A stretch of 36,824 nucleotides of DNA, taken from Echinostoma caproni (lineage: Eukaryota; Platyhelminthes; Trematoda; Plagiorchiida; Echinostomatidae). The stretch is from positions 3,564-40,387 of the forward strand of contig UZAN01042598.1 of NCBI GenBank assembly GCA_900618425.1, given 5' to 3'. The position numbers and the translations under genes were made by a program. Each line of letters begins with the position of its first letter. The first letter of the stretch is position 1. The notes beneath the pieces are model-generated. The model saw only the letters and a list, made by a program, of their open reading frames with translations, ran no database searches and was not told the DNA's origin. This document shows positions 32,700 to 36,824 of the stretch, one piece after another.

Positions 32700-33420
32700 T
32701 TATAACCGACTGTCGCAGAAACGGAACAGAGTTAGGTGTTTCACTGCTTCATTGAGCCCAGAATTGAGTGAATCAATGGTTGGAGCACACTCAACGTGAG
32801 GTGGAAGAGAGTGCCAGGTGCTGAAAACTCTGAGACTGAAAGAGTGTCCTCTGCAGTCAAGCAGTCCATTTTGGAGCAGAAGTTTAAACGTATGTCCTCG
32901 GTTGTGACCATTCCTGGATAGTGGTAGTAGAGTACTAGACGGGTGACTAGATTGATGTAGTATACGATGTTCATGTCTCCTTGTATTTAATGGTGTTCAG
33001 TTGAATACAGTCCATAGGTTTGAGATTATAACCCTTTGATCATTTTGGTTACTGTTCTCTGCGGACGTTCCAGTGCTTTTTGGTCGCGATTTAGCCATGG
33101 ATTTCAAGCCAGTAAGGCATACTCAGTGTGTGGTCTAATGTGTGCTGATAGCAAACGGGGGAATAGGTCTGCTTCGAATGATCCAAAAACACGTTTCAGT
33201 AATAAAACTTGCTTTATGGCCTTGAATGACGCTCTAACGCAGTGTGTGGAACATCCTAGATCCTGACGAATACGGACTCCCATATCCGTTGTACAAGTCA
33301 TCAAAATGATGGCTGCATTCGAAAAAATGTACCCTACACTCTTGGGCACTAATCGATTGATCGTTCCACAGAACAGAGAGCAGAGATTTCGATCAATAAA
33401 AGCTTTTGCCAATAGGAAAC
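32700..33420 (-). mobile_element. non-LTR retrotransposon RT C-terminal remnant
   Basis: On the - strand: D-M-G-V-R-I-R-Q-D-L-G-C-S-T-H-C (33285-33230), K-R-V-F-G-S-F-E-A-D-L-F-P-R-L-L, H-I-R-P-H-T-E-Y, then in another frame L-N-R-D-Q-K-A-L-E-R-P-Q-R and M-I-K-G-L. Finally R-G-H-T-F-K-L-L-L-Q-N-G-L-L-D-C and W-H-S-L-P-P-H-V come before a stop at about 32700. These are the conserved post-catalytic blocks ('DLGV', 'R-P-H-L-E-Y', 'R-R-A-T-K', 'W-N-x-L-P') of jockey/CR1-type polymerases. At least two frame changes and internal stops show a dead, 5'-truncated copy, distinct from the one at 16867-17690. Confidence 0.75.
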
Positions 33421-34084
33421 AATTCGAAGATCAAAGTTTATGATAAATTTCAGATTTGGCTTCAACTACGCTCGTGTACTGGAATTTAGAAATGGTTCTC
33501 GGTAAAATTGGTTTCACAGAGCATGAGAGGTTTTATTTCTAGGGGAACAATGAGTGCAACATAATTTTAGTTACCGTAACCCACTTAAAGGATTCCTCGT
33601 TGAAAAGAATTATTTACTTAAGGAGATCCACTCATTAAGTTCTGCACCCGAGCTGGTTTTCCCGGGAATGCACAGGTATACGCCGAATGAAACATACTGG
33701 TTGTTATCATCCTATTGCTAAGACAGATAACACTGTCAGAACGATGTCGCGCAGTAGCTTTTGAATAAAACAGAACGGAAAAGGAAGCCCTTCAATGTTT
33801 CACACTCAGGTAGCGTAAAATTAATATTTATTTCCTAATAAGCAGTATATGAATTACCAGACAAAATTTCATTGGAAGAATAACACCGGTTTCGCGGTAT
33901 TTGCCGCTAGCCAGGCATGCATATCCAGTAATTTTTTGTCAGTTCATTCACATACTTATACCAAAAAAGTGTATTTTCATCACAATGATCTCATTTGCAA
34001 TATCGGTTAAACTTGCATGTACAGGATCTGAAAGAGCTGTCGAAATAACTTTACCCGGTTTTATAGATGAGGTTTTTGTGACGA

Positions 34085-34126
<42 letters not shown>

Positions 34127-34732
34127 GGGATTTCGGAGACGGGGAAAACGTACATCTCACAGTATTAGAGGTTAGTGTCTTCTGTAGCGTGTTTAGTGGT
34201 GAGCTAAGAAAGCATGAAGCACCAGCAGATCAGGAGGTGTGTGTGGGGGGGCCATTCAGGGAACCTACCTTGACAGTCGACCGCCAACCCCATTCATGAC
34301 GGGAGGATCTCTGATCTTCACCGCGACTTTTGTCAGTTAGGTGTGAGACCAGTGCACTATGGTCCATGATTTAATCGTTCCACTAATTATCACTTATCCA
34401 TTCGGACGCTGCCGGTCGGGTGACCTATGGACTACGTTCCCCGAGATCACGTAAATGAGTGTATACAAAAAGAGGAGGTTGCTTACGGCATTTTATTTTT
34501 TAGCCCTTAAAAGGACTTGCTTGAACGTGAATATAGTAGGAGCTTTGTTGTGTTACAAAGTTATACCGTTGCATCGAGTGATTTTCTTTTCGAACTACTT
34601 CCACCGAAGTCTACTAGTCTACCAGTCATTGCAAGAAGACTGCAGTTTTAATCAAAATTTGATTCTCCGCTAGCGGTATGGAATTTAATAGACGATGAAT
34701 TCGCCGTGTAAATTAGCGGTGAGTTGAAAAGA
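33421..34732. other. non-coding stretch
   Basis: No gene recognised. It includes the TA microsatellite (34088-34125), which produces an artificial Tyr-Ile repeat frame on both strands. The open frame at 34455-34673 shows no supporting motif. Confidence 0.4.
34088..34125. repeat. (TA)19 microsatellite
   Basis: Uninterrupted TA run of 38 nt. Confidence 0.95.
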
Positions 34733-35015
34733 TGGGAAGAATTAGACAGCTGTTTCGATCTGGTTGGATTTCATGTGCAGTGGGCGAACCCGACGACTCA
34801 CCTGGAAATCGAAACCTGGACCTCATCACAGTTCAAACGCAAGTATACTGCCCACTTGACCACTGGGCAGCTGATCATACCGTTTATCATTTTGAAGATA
34901 AACGATATAACACAATTCGTCTTTGCGAGCTTGTTACGAGCAACGGATTTTATCCATCTCAGCACTAGCCTCCGCGGTTATGACTCGGTGGGAAGCTTTC
35001 ACAACCTGACTGCTT
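34733..35015 (-). repeat. SINE1 copy, tRNA-derived
   Basis: Second copy of the element at 1071-1325, same orientation. It keeps the A-box match (complement of ccacttgacca, 34852-34862), while the B box is eroded. Shared blocks in the same order are 'agctgtttcgatctggttgg', 'caagtatactgcccac', 'ccgtttatcatttt', 'tttgcgagcttgtt', 'catctcagcacta' and 'ggttatgactcggt'. The two long overlapping open frames here (34724-35035) are shadows of the repeat. Confidence 0.65.
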
Positions 35016-35697
35016 GTTATATGAGGGGAATGTAAAATTTATTTTAAAGAATTCAATAGAAAAGTCCCAGATAATAAGAAATCACTTGTGTCAGCTAACG
35101 AAATGAAGAGTTTATTATTGAACGGGGCTCAACAATTATTCTAACTCTGCTTTGTCGTTACTATCGCTCGCCGTGCTGATCACAGACGAACGACGCCCAA
35201 CAATCAGTCACTTTTCTTTCCCATTTAGTGATAAATAATTGCGATCTGATGGCAAATTGTTGTTCAAATCCCATATCTTTGATTCTATCCTGGTTTTGAG
35301 AATGCTCCCAACGAAACTGGATGCAACAATCACTTATTTCATCAAAATGGAATATTTTCAGATTAAATTTAAAGCCCATATTAGTACTGAAATGTGGGGT
35401 TGCTTCAGCACGGTCGCATCGCAGTAATCACTGTCCGAATGATTACTGCACCAATTATGCGATGTGACAGTCACATTTTCCCCAGTCGCATTTAGTTGCA
35501 AATCCACAGCTGGAGAAATCATTCAACAGGTTTGCCGTGACTAGAAACCATTTATTTTTTTAATTTTTGGGTGTCCTTAAACAAACAGAAGTTATTTTTC
35601 TTTATTGCTTCCCATCAAAATGATTTCTACGTGATGACTGACAAACAGCCTTCCATGGGATTCGTCAGAAATATGTATATTTTGTATTCCATTCAAG
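35016..35697. other. non-coding with a nested inverted repeat
   Basis: AT-rich sequence containing the structured inverted repeat at 35413-35476. No exon recognised before the weak candidate at 35698. Confidence 0.35.
35413..35476. repeat. nested inverted repeat
   Basis: The inner arms are a perfect 10-bp pair (gcagtaatca 35421-35430 and tgattactgc 35440-35449) with a 9-nt loop. The outer arms gtcgcatc (35413-35420) and gatgtgac (35461-35468) pair with one mismatch. A separate 7-bp palindrome, atgtgac-a-gtcacat (35462-35476), overlaps the outer arm. It could be a remnant of a small inverted-repeat element or a cruciform-forming site. Confidence 0.6.
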
Positions 35698-35825
35698 ACA
35701 CAAATAGACCACCCCATCGAAGCAATCCACTATGCTTGAAGGAAAAATCCAAACAGGCGAGCATGTATGATCGTGAATTGAAATCTGCGCCAAAAAAGAA
35801 AATTTCAAATCGTTATCAGTTCCGG
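35698..35825 (+). CDS. weak candidate cytoplasmic exon of the receptor
   Basis: From an AG at 35696-35697 (tattccattcaag) a phase-1 frame opens that could follow exon H. It reads D-T-N-R-P-P-H-R-S-N-P-L-C, then K-E-K-S-K-Q-A-S-M-Y-D-R-E-L-K and P-K-K-K-I-S-N-R-Y-Q-F-R, up to a possible GTGAAC donor at 35826. The composition (basic, Pro, Ser, with a Tyr in M-Y-D) fits a cytoplasmic tail, and the phase matches. Against it: the splice sites are weak, the intron would be 7.3 kb and would span two Penelope remnants, and the frame stays open on both sides, so chance is a real alternative. Confidence 0.25.
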
Positions 35826-36824
35826 GTGAACTGTTTCTTCATTTCACTCTGTTTGGATAACCCTGATATCTGCGAAACAGATTGATTATCTAACCGCCGA
35901 AACACACATACCCAAGCGTTATCACGGACAATCCACTAGTTTTCGACAACTAAACAACTTGTCTTTCCCATTGTAGTGGCTGGAAATACAGGACAGGGTA
36001 AACGGGTGTGCAGATATATCTGACAACAATTGGATTGTATTAAATTCAGCCTGGGGTCTTATATTACGCGTTATTCTACCAAATACGTGACTGTTATTAG
36101 TGCGTACCGTTCCGTGTTGGTGCAAGGCGACTGGATTAAGAATGTTCTCCTTATGGCTCTTGGAGTAACGGTCTAGCTTTTACTAAACTAGTCAGATTGG
36201 TCTAATAAGTAACCAACTGTAGCCACCTATTTAGACCTCAAATAGTCACTTCACAGATAACTAAACATGACACATGCTCATTTTCACATTTCCTGAACTT
36301 GGATAACTTAGAAATCAATTGACTAAGGATATTTAAAGGCATCGTTGGACAACGCATCTTGTAACAGTGGTCGTATTACCTAACGCCTCGCAAGCAAAGT
36401 CCTCTTTATTGATTATTTTGATTATTTTTTCCAGTATAGACAAGCTATCATGATTTTGGAGTTTGTAACAAACGGGGTTAGCCAGTGTTTTCCTCAGTTG
36501 AACAAAACTTTTAGGGCAAGAATGATGGATCACTAGTAACGTATGAGGCAACAACAACAAGTGGTTGGAAGTACTTTGTCCTGGTCCAGCAACTATCCAA
36601 CCGGATAAGCTTGTTAACAGCAAGCTTTGACCTGCATATGTGTTTCTTTTGAGGTTGTGTCTACTTTTGTTGCACTAAGGTGGGTCATACGGAGTTAGTC
36701 TCAGTTTGACGGATTTCTAACCGAACAGATCTGTATTCCCTAACGATATCCAATCTCACCCGCACTCTCTCCTTTATTTGCTGTCGCAGAATCGATGACC
36801 ACATGCCACAAATAGCAGGGTGCC
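35826..36824. other. non-coding end of the window
   Basis: No gene or repeat recognised. Only short open frames occur, the longest being 96 codons on the - strand (36623-36333), without motifs. Confidence 0.35.

Noticed and set aside
33901..34299. 132-codon frame with a Tyr-Ile repeat
   Set aside because: Driven by the TA microsatellite; no splice context or domain.
34724..35035. 103-codon and 78-codon overlapping + strand frames
   Set aside because: They lie within the SINE1 copy and have no protein motif.

Overview
The window looks like genomic DNA of a flatworm, most likely a digenean trematode. It is AT-rich and intron-rich, with exons of 0.15-0.6 kb separated by introns of 0.8-8.9 kb. 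Decayed Penelope-like elements, non-LTR retrotransposon pieces and tRNA-derived SINE-like repeats fill the introns and flanks. There are no operons and nothing typical of bacteria. The species cannot be fixed from sequence alone.

Main gene (+ strand, 4849 to at least 28428): eight exons fit together in one open frame of 2,982 nt (994 codons). They encode part of a single-pass cell-surface receptor: five immunoglobulin-like domains (exon A 4849-5187; B 7381-7890; C+D 9110-9372 and 13722-13872; E 15571-15993; F 24897-25433), a divergent membrane-proximal extracellular exon (G 26829-27440) and a transmembrane exon (H 28282-28428). Every junction is phase 1 except the phase-0 intron that splits the third Ig domain. 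Domain style, the recurring Phe/Tyr-Pro-Pro linkers and the overall layout point to the nephrin / Kirre / irregular chiasm (IRM) adhesion family. The N-terminal exons lie upstream of the window. The cytoplasmic tail is unresolved; one weak candidate exon is at 35698-35825.

Repeats and mobile remnants: two SINE-like families each occur several times (SINE1 at 1071-1325 and 34733-35015; SINE2 at 3482-3650, 5740-5885 and 22500-22690), with further tRNA-like pieces at 20707, 26502 and 31610. Non-LTR reverse transcriptase remnants lie on the - strand at 16867-17690 and 32700-33420. Penelope-like remnants with GIY-YIG endonuclease traces lie at 28860-29670 (-) and 31230-31620 (+). None looks active.

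Downstream, the - strand carries the longest uninterrupted frame I see (30174-30968), a cysteine-rich sequence of uncertain origin. Its motif order faintly resembles the N-terminal (MNNL) domain of Delta/Jagged ligands. This is the most speculative item and the one most worth checking. I found no CRISPR array, intact rRNA or tRNA gene, or convincing promoter.
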